A stretch of 64,000 nt of DNA, from the NCBI GenBank assembly GCA_020726505.1, contig JAHLEZ010000001.1:5642001-5706000 (forward strand), given 5' to 3'. The DNA is from Leptodontidium sp. MPI-SDFR-AT-0119. Its lineage: Eukaryota; Ascomycota; Leotiomycetes; Helotiales; Leptodontidiaceae. Below are positions 55,129 to 64,000 of the stretch, piece by piece. Made by a program: the position numbers and the translations under genes. Numbering within the stretch: position 1 is the first letter of the stretch; every line of letters starts with the position of its first letter. The notes under the pieces were generated by a model, which worked only from the letters and a program-made list of their open reading frames with translations, had not been told where the DNA came from and searched no databases.

Positions 55129-57599
55129 ATGCTGCCGGTGCAATTCGGGGTTCGAAGGAAGTACCAGACTGCAGAGAGGAGGGATAGAGGGAAGGGCAAG
55201 GATAGTAGTAAGAAATGTGGAGAAATTGGCTGTATTTCCTTGTCCTGGTTGAGGGATGGGAAGCTATGGGGAAGTGGGAAGGGAGCTGTCTTGTTGACGT
55301 GGAGTGCAAGCTTGCTGTTGCTGTGCCAAGGATATTTATGTAAGCCAGTCCTGCCAATCAGTCTCGTTTGATTACTTCGGGCATGGTACTTTTGAGCCGC
55401 GAATTAATTTATAGGCACAATTTCGAAGGGTAGGAGGAGTCTATATCTAGAGTTCTCTCTATCGCCCGGAGTGCTTTTTATTGTTATCGAACTGCTACCG
55501 GGAATGACATCTGTAGCTAAAGTTGAATGATCTCATGGCTTATGTACCCCACAATTCGGCTATCTTGCAGGGGTTTGTTGACATGAAGGTGTGGCTGTTT
55601 GTGAATAACGTGCTGAGGGAGACTTGCATCTGGTCTAGCCAATCTGTGTATTTTTATTGGTCTTGACTGGGTGCTTCGTTTTATAATCCAAGCAAGAGGA
55701 ATAAGAGGAGATGGAGGTGGTGTGAGGAATGTAGGCAGACGTACCTACCGAGTAAGTCACGATACTCCCGGACACCTTTGGGCTTCAATACGTGTGACTT
55801 ACCGAGCAGAGTATCTATGTTGGCAGGAAGACTCTAAAGGAGAGCCCAAATTGATCTAAATGTTCTGATTGTAGTTACATACTTAAGTATCAATTATGAT
55901 GGTTGCGGGATTGACGGTTGGCAACTGGATCTAAGCTCTTTACCTCTTGACCTCTAAAATTCATATTTGAACGATTCAACAGGCAACGGAACACTTGACG
56001 TATCAATCGGAAAATCGACGATCTAGTGCAGGATTTATTATTTGAGATAGAAACACAGCTCCATCATTTTCAATGTTGCTTGGCAGCTGCGCACTCACCA
56101 TGCTGTGAGTGGACACTCGTGGATACGAGTATGAAGATCTCTCTATCTATAAGCAATTTCAGCAGAATAGAACTTCTTCACCCAACCACAACTCAAACAA
56201 GTTCGAAAGCGTCATGAGTAAATAGACCTGATATTACTGACCGACCAATCCAAGTAGAAATTGCTCTTCAAATGATCTCGTGATGTATGGTAGGCGCGGA
56301 GGTATCTATTTGTGGGGTGGTTACAGGACCCGCTACCTAGATAAGCGCCTCACGGGTGTCTTACAGCAGGCCAGGCTCGATTGGTCTCCAAAAAAATTCC
56401 GCAATTTCAACGAGATTGAAATCAATTAAACCAGACTCTATTTCTGAACTGATTAATTAATTTACTCGGACTCTACATATTGATCACACAAATTAACGTG
56501 TACAGGTGGTGCGATGCTGAGTTATTATTTATTGCGAGTTGGCTGGTGGCGGTCCGGCCGGTGGCGGAATGTCAAGCGAGGCCCGTTCCCGTTTCAGGGG
56601 AACCCATCTGTGGCCAACTAAGCCACTTGACACGCGAAAGGCATCAAAAGGTTGTTTCCACGACCACAACCGTTTGGCGATTGCCCACCTTTCTCAAGCC
56701 CCCCGAGCCCCCTTTGACTCTCTCACCCATCATCCCTCCTCTCCTCGAACACCCAAGCCATTCCCCTGTCACAGCCAAGGCCATACGAATTCTTCGTCGG
56801 CCCCATTGTTCTCCCCAACTGACCGCTCACGGAGCGTAGGTCCACTTAGAGTTGGATCCCCCTCCTTGTCCTCCCCCCATGCGCGGCTCTTGGTCGAAGC
56901 TTGGCCTCGTACGCCGCCAGGGTCGACGAGGCGATGACCAGTCCTTTCTTGTCTCATTCCCCCGTCGAGACCCAGTTTCAGCAATGCCCTCACCGTGAAA
57001 TCTCCGCCTCAGGACCCTCTTGCTCGCCATACTCTATGCTTTTCTTCCCCTTCTGGCCGTTGCATCCGACAAGTTCTGTCTGGGATGGCGCCCACGTCGT
57101 GCCACGCGGGCTCGAATCGTGTCAGAGCTCGTTGAAGACCGCTTCTCCGTGTCGAGAGCACAGCCATCACTCCACCAGCGTGGTTTGACGGCTTTCACGG
57201 GTTTGAAGACGGTGATCCTGTCTCTGCGTGCGAATCCTCAGCTAATTCCTTCCCTTTACTATCATTCCGCATAATCTTACTGTCGAAACTTCTCCAGGAC
57301 TCGTCGTCCGCCAACCTGTCAATTCTATTCATACTTTCGTTCTTTAATCAACATATCCTATTGGGAACTGCTAGGTGCAAACAAAACATCGCCACCTCGC
57401 GCCTTCCCTTCGATTCTTGGGCAGGCCCCTTCCTCTTACCTTCTTTCCTTCCTCTGTGTGGTTCTTACTTGGTGTGGACTTTGCCATCGCGGCACCTACG
57501 ACACTCACATTCTTTACCCAGGCCCAAACCGCAGGACGGAAATTTCATTCTAATCTTCTTCGCCTCGACTACTTCTTCTTCAACTCGACAAACTTCGCC
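55129..57599. other. Divergent spacer between eos1 and an unknown secretory gene
   Basis: 55360-56470 is AT-rich. 56560-57599 is C/T-rich and resembles a long fungal 5' leader, with a run of small frames and an in-frame extension from 57375 that lacks a domain. The missing 5' end of eos1 may lie in 55129-55600. Confidence 0.5.
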
Positions 57600-58600
57600 A
57601 TGTTGGCTTTAGTGTCTCTTCTTTTTGCTGGTCAGGTTACGGCAGGTGTTTTGGGCGATGTGGCTCGATTGGGACGAAGGGTTGATCCGGAGGAGGCGAT
57701 GAGGAGATACGTGAAGACCATCGTCGAACCGATAGAGCGAAGGCAGACGACGACAGCTGGGATGAACGTCACGCAATGGAATGCTGAGACGACAGCACTG
57801 TGTACGGCACAATTGGAGGCGTTGAATGGAGTGGCAAGCAATCCTTCAGGAATGGCTGTTTGCTACAATCTGCCTGCGTTGGACAACTCGACTGGTGTCT
57901 TCATGGCGGATTTACGGCTCTACATGATCGCTGCACCGACCGGAACCTTTGCCGATATCGCTAGTACGAACGTTCAAGTTGGATTATCATATAATGGAGC
58001 TACAGTATCAGCCGTTAATACTTCGACCTTGACAAAGCGAGCGGATGAGACATCGTTGATTTCGTGGCCAAGGAGCGAGTTGATCGAGACCCAGAAGCGA
58101 GCGGCGATGATTCCAATGTTGATTCAGTCATATGCATTTGTCGGACAGGTCAACAAGGAGCTTCTGACTGCCAACATGGGAACGTAAGTAGATTCCAACG
58201 CGTACATTAGGTCCAAGCTGACAATTACAGTGCTGCGCTTCAAAAAGTCCTCGTCCCAACTGTCACTTTAACTGGCAAAACCTCCACCGGTGCCGCAGTC
58301 AACACCTCCCTCTCCTCAGACGAAGCAACTTTTGTGAATGGTGTTTTCGCTAAGCAGCTCGTCCCTACGAAGTCAAAAGTCGCACCCCCGATCCAAACTC
58401 TCGTTGTCGCCAAAGGCGAGCAATTTGTTGTCCCTGGTCTCAAGATCATGATCTTTCCCATCGGTCTTGTCATCACTGGCACCTGGACGGTCCTTTTCAT
58501 TGCAACTGTTGCTTATGGCACTGTCGGACGCATGCAATTCCGGGACCAGTTCCGCAGGAGATCAGCGCAGCAACAAAAGGGTAACCTCGCTAGAATATGA
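57600..58600 (+). CDS. Unknown secreted-type protein with C-terminal membrane anchor
   Basis: Exons 57600-58183 and 58231-58600 (47-bp phase-2 intron) encode 317 aa. I chose ATG 57600 because it starts a good signal peptide (MLALVSLLFAGQVTAG); the frame is open further upstream but low-complexity. A Lys/Arg-rich stretch (RLGRRVDPEEAMRRYVK) and possible N-glycosylation sites (NVT, NST, NTS) follow. There are two to three cysteines and two KR dibasic sites (TLTKRADE, TQKRAAM) that a Kex2-type protease could cut. Near residue 265-290 a single hydrophobic helix (MIFPIGLVITGTWTVLFIATVAYG) precedes a short basic cytosolic tail. This is a type I membrane topology. I do not recognise the family; Leu/Ala-rich lumenal content gives no catalytic motif. 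Confidence 0.75.
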
Positions 58601-59222
58601 TGTGGTACGGATGAGTAAATAAAGATTGAATGACAGCGCTTCTATTCGTATACCACATAGAATTTTTTTCCTTTCTTTTTTTTGGTTGTTCTTCATAATG
58701 TTTGCTTTCTGGAGAGCGAGCACTTTCTTACTTGGTATTCCATATTGTATTTACACTTGGGATTGAAAATAGGGGAACTGATATTGGATCAGGGTAGTTG
58801 GTAAAGAACCTTGCACTCTACGGTGGGAGGATGCAGCGAGCATAGGATTAGAACAATGAAACAATGAAACAATGTAAACAAAGCCGCTTGGCATCTGTTT
58901 GTTGATTGTCACTCTTTGAGCCCGTTGGCCATGACCCGGAATTTCTTTGTATATCACAGCCCTTCCATTCAAACAAGAGGACTAAGGGGTACAGATTACC
59001 CAGTGGGACCTTGCAAGTGCAAGTTGCTTCTTGAGGCGTGGCAGTGAGCTGTCTTTGAGCTGTTTGCTGAAAGAAGTTTCTAAACAGCATACCAAGAACA
59101 AGATATAGATCAAGTAGAAACATCATACTTTTTCTTCTAATACTCAACCCATTCCTCCGTACTTGATTTCAGACTTCCGTCTATCCAGCTCAGCAATCAA
59201 CAAACAAGCAACAATCAGAAAA
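58601..59222. other. Spacer between two unknown genes
   Basis: 3' UTR plus promoter. It has a tandem ACAATGAA stretch near 58853-58873; no coding frame supported. Confidence 0.55.
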
Positions 59223-60812
59223 ATGGCACCACCACCAATTAGCCTCATCGAAGACCTCAGAATGAAGGACATCGAGAAGCTAACCCAACTTCTCGTCCTC
59301 TCACCCCTCACAGACCCCCATCCAGTCTGGCTCCAAGAGCAAGCAGATTTCATACGGACCCTTCCCCCCAAACTCAAGAGACCAAAGACACTCTTCCCTC
59401 GGCTGACAATGGCCATCCCCTTCCGCACGCAGGGAGCCCATCTCTGCCCAGCCCACAAGTCGCTCAACCCTTACCTCATCCGCCGCATCTTCCTGCAAGT
59501 CTCAGCAGAATGCACAACTCGTCTAACTCGCTTAGCCGAGAACCGCTTCCTCCCTACTAACATTGCCATCCACGTCAAAACTCTACAGATGGCGAACAGT
59601 CTATGGATGTCTCCTGACCTGTACCGCGTCACCTTCCAGTGCCAACCTGAAGATAAGCGCTTCGATCGCATTGCCTCGGATTGCGAAGCGTGTATCCTCG
59701 CCACTGTAGGCGGCAATATCCAGATCTTGAAGGAGTTGCGGACATCGATGTTAGGACGGGAGATGAAGAGGAAGAAGAGAGCGAGACTGTTGCCGTTGGT
59801 AGAAGCGTGGATTGAGTGGGCCGATGCAGCGGGTGCGATTCGTGCTGACAGCAATATTCTCGCGAGAGAGGTACGGAGCTGTAGACGACAGATGCAGGAA
59901 GCGAGGAGGCAGAAGAGACGAAATCTCGCTAAGGGAATCGTCGAAGAACCGGTGCGGGATGACAATGACATGGCAGCACCGCTGCTGTCTCACGATGCCG
60001 CTGTGCAAGCTTTCAATCACAAAGAAGAAGACGAAAGTCCCCGCCATGACCATGACCACGAGCACGAAGATCATGGGTATGATCACGACCCTGAAGATTC
60101 CGTCATAGACTTCTACGCTGACCGCATCTCATCTGTATGGCAACCCCACAACCAAGCCCAGGACAGATCAAGTATACACCCCGCATTCAGGAACTCGATC
60201 GTCCTCCAATTCCAACCCGACTCAAACATAGGCTCAAACACAGATGCTTCATACGGCTCTCTCCCACCCAGACCGGGTAACATCGCGTCCGCAGAGACGG
60301 GACCTGGTATGAATGGCGGCCATGGCGGTGCACCAGAATCAGCACCAGCAGCTCCTACAGGCACAGGCCGCGTCCACCAACCACCTCCCGTATCATACCA
60401 CAACCGCGCAAACCAAAAGTACACGCAAAAACAAGCCGCGGCGAAACGCGAGACGGGATACACAGAGAGTGTGTATAGCTGTGCGGATGGGTTTGGAAGC
60501 GGTTCGTCTCACATTCCACCCAGGCAGCAGAGCACAAGTCTTACTGTTTGGAACCCTCAGAACCCTCGGACATTTCAGCAGCAACAACAGAATCAACAGA
60601 ATCAGAATTCAAGATGGAATGCCACCAGTACAGATGAGCAGGCTGGTGAGTCTAGCGGTTTGTCGAATGTGGTGGAGAATGATGCGCCGTTGCTGTGGGG
60701 GTGGGGGAATATTGATGATGGAGACAAGGATGAGAATACGGATGGGAATGGGAATGGGAATGTTCGTCGCGATACTCATGTTACGAGCTTTGGTGACTTT
60801 ATTAGGAAGTAG
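59223..60812 (+). CDS. Unknown protein with conserved-looking N-terminal domain and disordered tail
   Basis: A single exon encodes 529 aa from ATG 59223-59225. The first 240 residues are regular in composition and likely folded: helices around DLRMKDIEKLTQLLV and LIRRIFLQVSAECTTRLTRLAE, five cysteines in this part including DCEACILAT, and a basic helix MLGREMKRKKRARLLPLVEAWIEWAD followed by a coiled-coil-like RRQMQEARRQKRRNL. The rest is low-complexity: a His/Asp/Glu block (HDHDHEHEDHGYDHDPED), Pro/Gly/Ala, a Gln/Asn run (QQQQQNQQNQN) and an acidic/Gly-Asn end. No known domain or membrane segment was seen. Function is unknown; the gene is clearly coding by frame length and composition. Confidence 0.75.
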   Translation: MAPPPISLIEDLRMKDIEKLTQLLVLSPLTDPHPVWLQEQADFIRTLPPKLKRPKTLFPRLTMAIPFRTQGAHLCPAHKSLNPYLIRRIFLQVSAECTTRLTRLAENRFLPTNIAIHVKTLQMANSLWMSPDLYRVTFQCQPEDKRFDRIASDCEACILATVGGNIQILKELRTSMLGREMKRKKRARLLPLVEAWIEWADAAGAIRADSNILAREVRSCRRQMQEARRQKRRNLAKGIVEEPVRDDNDMAAPLLSHDAAVQAFNHKEEDESPRHDHDHEHEDHGYDHDPEDSVIDFYADRISSVWQPHNQAQDRSSIHPAFRNSIVLQFQPDSNIGSNTDASYGSLPPRPGNIASAETGPGMNGGHGGAPESAPAAPTGTGRVHQPPPVSYHNRANQKYTQKQAAAKRETGYTESVYSCADGFGSGSSHIPPRQQSTSLTVWNPQNPRTFQQQQQNQQNQNSRWNATSTDEQAGESSGLSNVVENDAPLLWGWGNIDDGDKDENTDGNGNGNVRRDTHVTSFGDFIRK

Positions 60813-61793
60813 CTTATTATCTAATATTATTATATGACATTGCTTTGCTTCTACTTTTCATGTGGTGCTGTTAATAACCCTTTGTTTCCATTCTTCAAGT
60901 CCCTTAATTTGCCGGTGGGGTCCTTCTGCACCTACATGTCTGGATTTGTCTTAGAAATATAGGTACTCAGTAGCATGTCTTTCCTTGCCGTGATGAAGCT
61001 TTTACTGCAAGCCAGCAGAGGTGGCAGCGCATCGCAAGCCCTCGCTTAAAAAGGGGCAGGCCTAACGTCTGTCCCTGCGTAGCGAGACACACCCTGTAAC
61101 GAAGCAAATCGGAGGTACTTCGAATTCAAGCGACTCTAAATCTGCGACTATATCAAAATTTAAATATATTTTTATTTTAGTTACGTTGTATGCCTCTCCC
61201 GAACACTCCTGACTTATTAATTCCGAAAATCTTGATTGTGCACATCCTCCGAGCAGAGCAAAAAGTGGCCTGTGCGAAGAATCGGACGACCCAGAACGAG
61301 AATCGGCACTAAGACAAGGATGCAATTCCGCCGTCAAGACCTCAAGAACATAGCATATACAGCTAGCATATCATGGTGTGACTTCAGATCGTCCGGGTCT
61401 TTTGGTCGTGACCCTCGATATCTGCCGTAGAGATGTCACTATTCTTGAACATAAAGAACCTTCCCGCCCTCCTTTTGATAGCCGACTTCTATCAACAGCA
61501 TCACGCCTCTAATTTCGCAACTTCCATCTCGTGTTACAAATACACCCGCATCCTGGGCAAGGTTGCCATCGCCACCAGGTACCTAGAACCTCACCGAAGA
61601 CAGTATTGGTGTCGAACTGCCAACTGGCCGCGGCCCCGCGGTGGCTGGAAAAATAGCGTTCTGAGACCACCCATTGTGAATATAAGAGGAAAAACACATA
61701 TTCTCACTTCAACTTATGAAAGTATCCCCCCCATCGCCACTGATACAATCATCGCTCATAATTCTCTCCCCTCCCCACGTGTTTGCTTTAATC
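60813..61793. other. AT-rich spacer before the HET gene
   Basis: An AT-rich block (about 61140-61190) and short frames only. The HET gene promoter should lie at the right end. Confidence 0.5.
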
Positions 61794-63970
61794 ATGGAGG
61801 CCACTTCTTCGCTTCCCGCCAGGCCGGGGGTTTGCGAAAACTGCCGGAATCTCGTCAAGTCAAAGTTAGCAGCACGCAATACGCATTTTCGCCCGTATTT
61901 TGGCGAGGAAGGGTCAAAGTGCCCGTTGTGCCAGCTGGTAGATAATGGTCTAGAACTAGTCGAGGGTGAGATGGCCGGGTTTCACAGGAGCTGGGAGGTT
62001 CATGTGCAGAACGGATTAGTCCTTTCTGCCCAAGATAACGGGCCCAAAGAGCTTGTCGAGTTATATTTTACCAAAAATGAGTCTTTGACAGTTATCAGAC
62101 TATCCTGTTACTGACGATGTGTTTAGACAGCCCAGTGATGCCGGACGCTCTTGTGTCAAAGAAGCATGTCGTGCCATGGTGGGAAGATAGAACGACTTTG
62201 GAACTGTGTCATGATTTGATCAGAGGTGACCCGCCGCTCGCACCTGGATATCAACGCCCGACTAGACTATTACATCTTTGGGACGGGCTGTTGGATCTAG
62301 AATCGGACATCCGTCTCATTGATGATACTGCACACGTAAAAAGTTACGCGACTCTCAGCCACTGCTGGCTTCAAAATCCAACCGACGAACCGACAAGAAC
62401 TCTGCGTGCCAACATCGAGGAACACAAGAGAGGCATTAGCTTTAGGAGTCTGAGTCGGACATTTCAACAGGCCGTTATTGTATGCCGCAGACTACAGATT
62501 TGGCACCTTTGGATTGACAGCTTGTGTATCATTCAAGATGATATCGAAAAAGCCGATTGGGAGCGCGACGGGGCGAACATGGACAACATCTACGCGGGCT
62601 CATCAGCGACAATTGCCATGCATTACATTCCTAATGGCGCTCCAAGCATCCCATACAACTCGCTGACATATCGCCAAGGAGCTGAAACGGCAACCATTCA
62701 CGTTCGACGACTGCCGTACAAAGAGGATCTGTCAAGTAACGTTGCCGCCGCACCAATGGCCGATTCCAAGAACAAGATTGCAGTGAACGAAGCTTGGGGT
62801 CGTGTTTCACTCCGTGGTTGGTGCTATCAAGAACGAGCGCTTTCTCGTCGCCTGTTCCATCTCATCCCGGGCGAAATTCTTATCGAGCAAGAGGGCCGAA
62901 TTATATACTGCCAGTGTACTCATCACGTTTCCTCTGAGAAGACCGGTTTTGCAGGATGGCTAACGTCCAATGCACTGCCTACGTATGCTGAAGATGGTAG
63001 GATTATGATGCGGCCGGACCTGGCCAAGTACACATGGTGTAATGCGGTGGCACAGTACACCCAACGGATGTTAACCTACCAGTCAGACCTCCTTCCTGGT
63101 CTGGCAGGTCTAGCACGTCGACTTAATCGTCCTAAGCAGAACATGGACACATACATTGCTGGGTTGTGGGGAGATCTTTCTTCTGAAAACTTGACGCTAT
63201 TACGCTGGCTTTGCTGGCAAAGTCTCCCCTGGGAGTCGGCCAATCCGGCTGATCGATACTGCCCTTACTGTCGACCGCGCCCGAGGCGTAGACTTCCAGA
63301 GCCCAGAGACCCAACGAAGCCAAAAGCCGAACCAAAGCTACAGCCAGTGCCTTTGACGCCCAGCTTCTCTTGGGCATCTCGTTTCGGTCCTTGCGAGTTC
63401 ATACACGACCCATGGAAGTCGTATGAATGGATTCCAACCGCCGAGCTGAGCCGCGTTGTCTGCGACAATAAGCCTGGAGTTCCATATGGCGAAGTAAATG
63501 GCGGCTTCATTGATCTGGTCGGCACCCTGTATCCCATGTTGCATTGGTCAACAAGCAATTGGTCACGTCACGAGTTAATTGCTAAAAATCTCTGTATGAC
63601 CGAGTTCGCATACGTCCTCGACCTTGGCTTTGCTGATCGATGGAAAACAAAGTTACTCGACAAGGACGATCTGGAGAACGTGAAATCATGTGGACTGCGG
63701 TATGTCATCGACGCGGCTGATGACCTCCCTGAGAATGGGCAAGTAGTTTATCTACTTGAACTGTTCCGAAACAAGATTGATGAGACTGTTATTGTGCTTG
63801 TCCTTATCACTGACGATAGCAAGGATGGGATGGTTGAAAAGCTCTGTCTCAACGATGGCAAGGGCAATCAAAAACTGCAGTCATATCGACGGGTTGGAAT
63901 TGTGAACTTTTCTCCTTATAGTTTTGTCCAACTGGACAGCATTCCTGACGTGGAGATCAGGCTTGTTTGA
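61794..63970 (+). CDS. HET-domain (heterokaryon incompatibility) protein
   Basis: Two exons are proposed (61794-62080 and 62131-63970), 708 aa. The N-terminus holds two Cys pairs (CENC and CPLC), common in HET proteins. The HET domain starts near residue 165: SYATLSHCWLQNP, then LSRTFQQAVIVCRRLQIWHLWIDSLCIIQDD, WERDGANMDNIYAGSSATIA and GWCYQERALSRRLFHL. These are the three HET blocks (HCW, the WIDSLCIIQ core and the RGWCYQER end). The join uses a weak GTCTTT donor with a CTGAC branch and gives FTKNDPVMPDALV; without it the two halves are in different frames, so a frameshifted pseudogene is the alternative. HET proteins trigger cell death when incompatible alleles meet. Allelic specificity or partner is not readable. 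Confidence 0.82.
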
Positions 63971-64000
63971 GAGAGGTGAGGCAAGGGTCGCCAATTCCAT

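Noticed and set aside
1..64000. CRISPR, toxin-antitoxin, prophage or bacterial-type operons
   Set aside because: The window is plainly fungal, with spliceosomal introns in most genes; no spacer-repeat arrays or bacterial gene organisation are present.

Overview
The window is nuclear DNA of a filamentous ascomycete (Pezizomycotina). The evidence is short spliceosomal introns (mostly 45-160 bp, GT-AG, with TGCTAAC or CTAAC/CTGAC branch sites), Aspergillus-type gene families (HET-domain protein, EsdC-like protein, fungal Kch1 channel, DUF7727-type protein) and 0.3-5 kb intergenic spacers. A leotiomycete is my best guess, but nothing seen here proves the class. I found no rRNA, intact tRNA, CRISPR, transposase or integrase.

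Layout. 1-10 kb: the 3' end of an unknown gene, a C2H2 zinc-finger regulator with a very long, microsatellite-rich upstream region, and a rhomboid protease. 10-15.1 kb: mitochondrial homoaconitase (lys4) head-to-head with the mitochondrial tRNA-modification GTPase mss1. 17-23 kb: Kch1-type potassium channel, EngB/Mrx8 mitochondrial GTPase and Gtr1 Rag GTPase. 23-30.5 kb: TBC-domain RabGAP, the repair factor rad7 and the ER 3-ketoacyl-CoA reductase. 32-38 kb: EsdC-like glycogen-binding protein, Ups2-type lipid-transfer protein and the ribosome-biogenesis WD protein jip5. 38-43.3 kb: an unknown signal-peptide membrane protein, a salicylate-hydroxylase-like FAD monooxygenase and a GHITM/BAX-inhibitor-type mitochondrial membrane protein. 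45-64 kb: a SAM methyltransferase, a small DUF7727-type membrane protein, an amidohydrolase, the N-glycosylation protein eos1, two unknown proteins and a HET-domain protein.

These are mostly conserved housekeeping genes, not a biosynthetic cluster. Five or six of about 23 products are predicted mitochondrial (Lys4, Mss1, Mrx8, Ups2, GHITM-like, perhaps the methyltransferase), and two are GTPases of mitochondrial gene expression lying 4.4 kb apart. Several neighbours are divergent pairs with short shared promoters (lys4/mss1, mrx8/gtr1, rad7/KCR, jip5/unknown).

The most unusual points are gene-structure details: a rad7 start codon that exists only after splicing, a 36-nt rad7 intron, a 19-nt terminal exon that supplies the catalytic Cys motif of Mss1, a probable one-base frameshift in a G6 run, and two five-tract G-quadruplex arrays plus several pentanucleotide repeats upstream of the C2H2 regulator. 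I saw no convincing undescribed multi-gene system. Exon coordinates were worked out by hand from splice motifs and reading frame and were not tested against transcripts.
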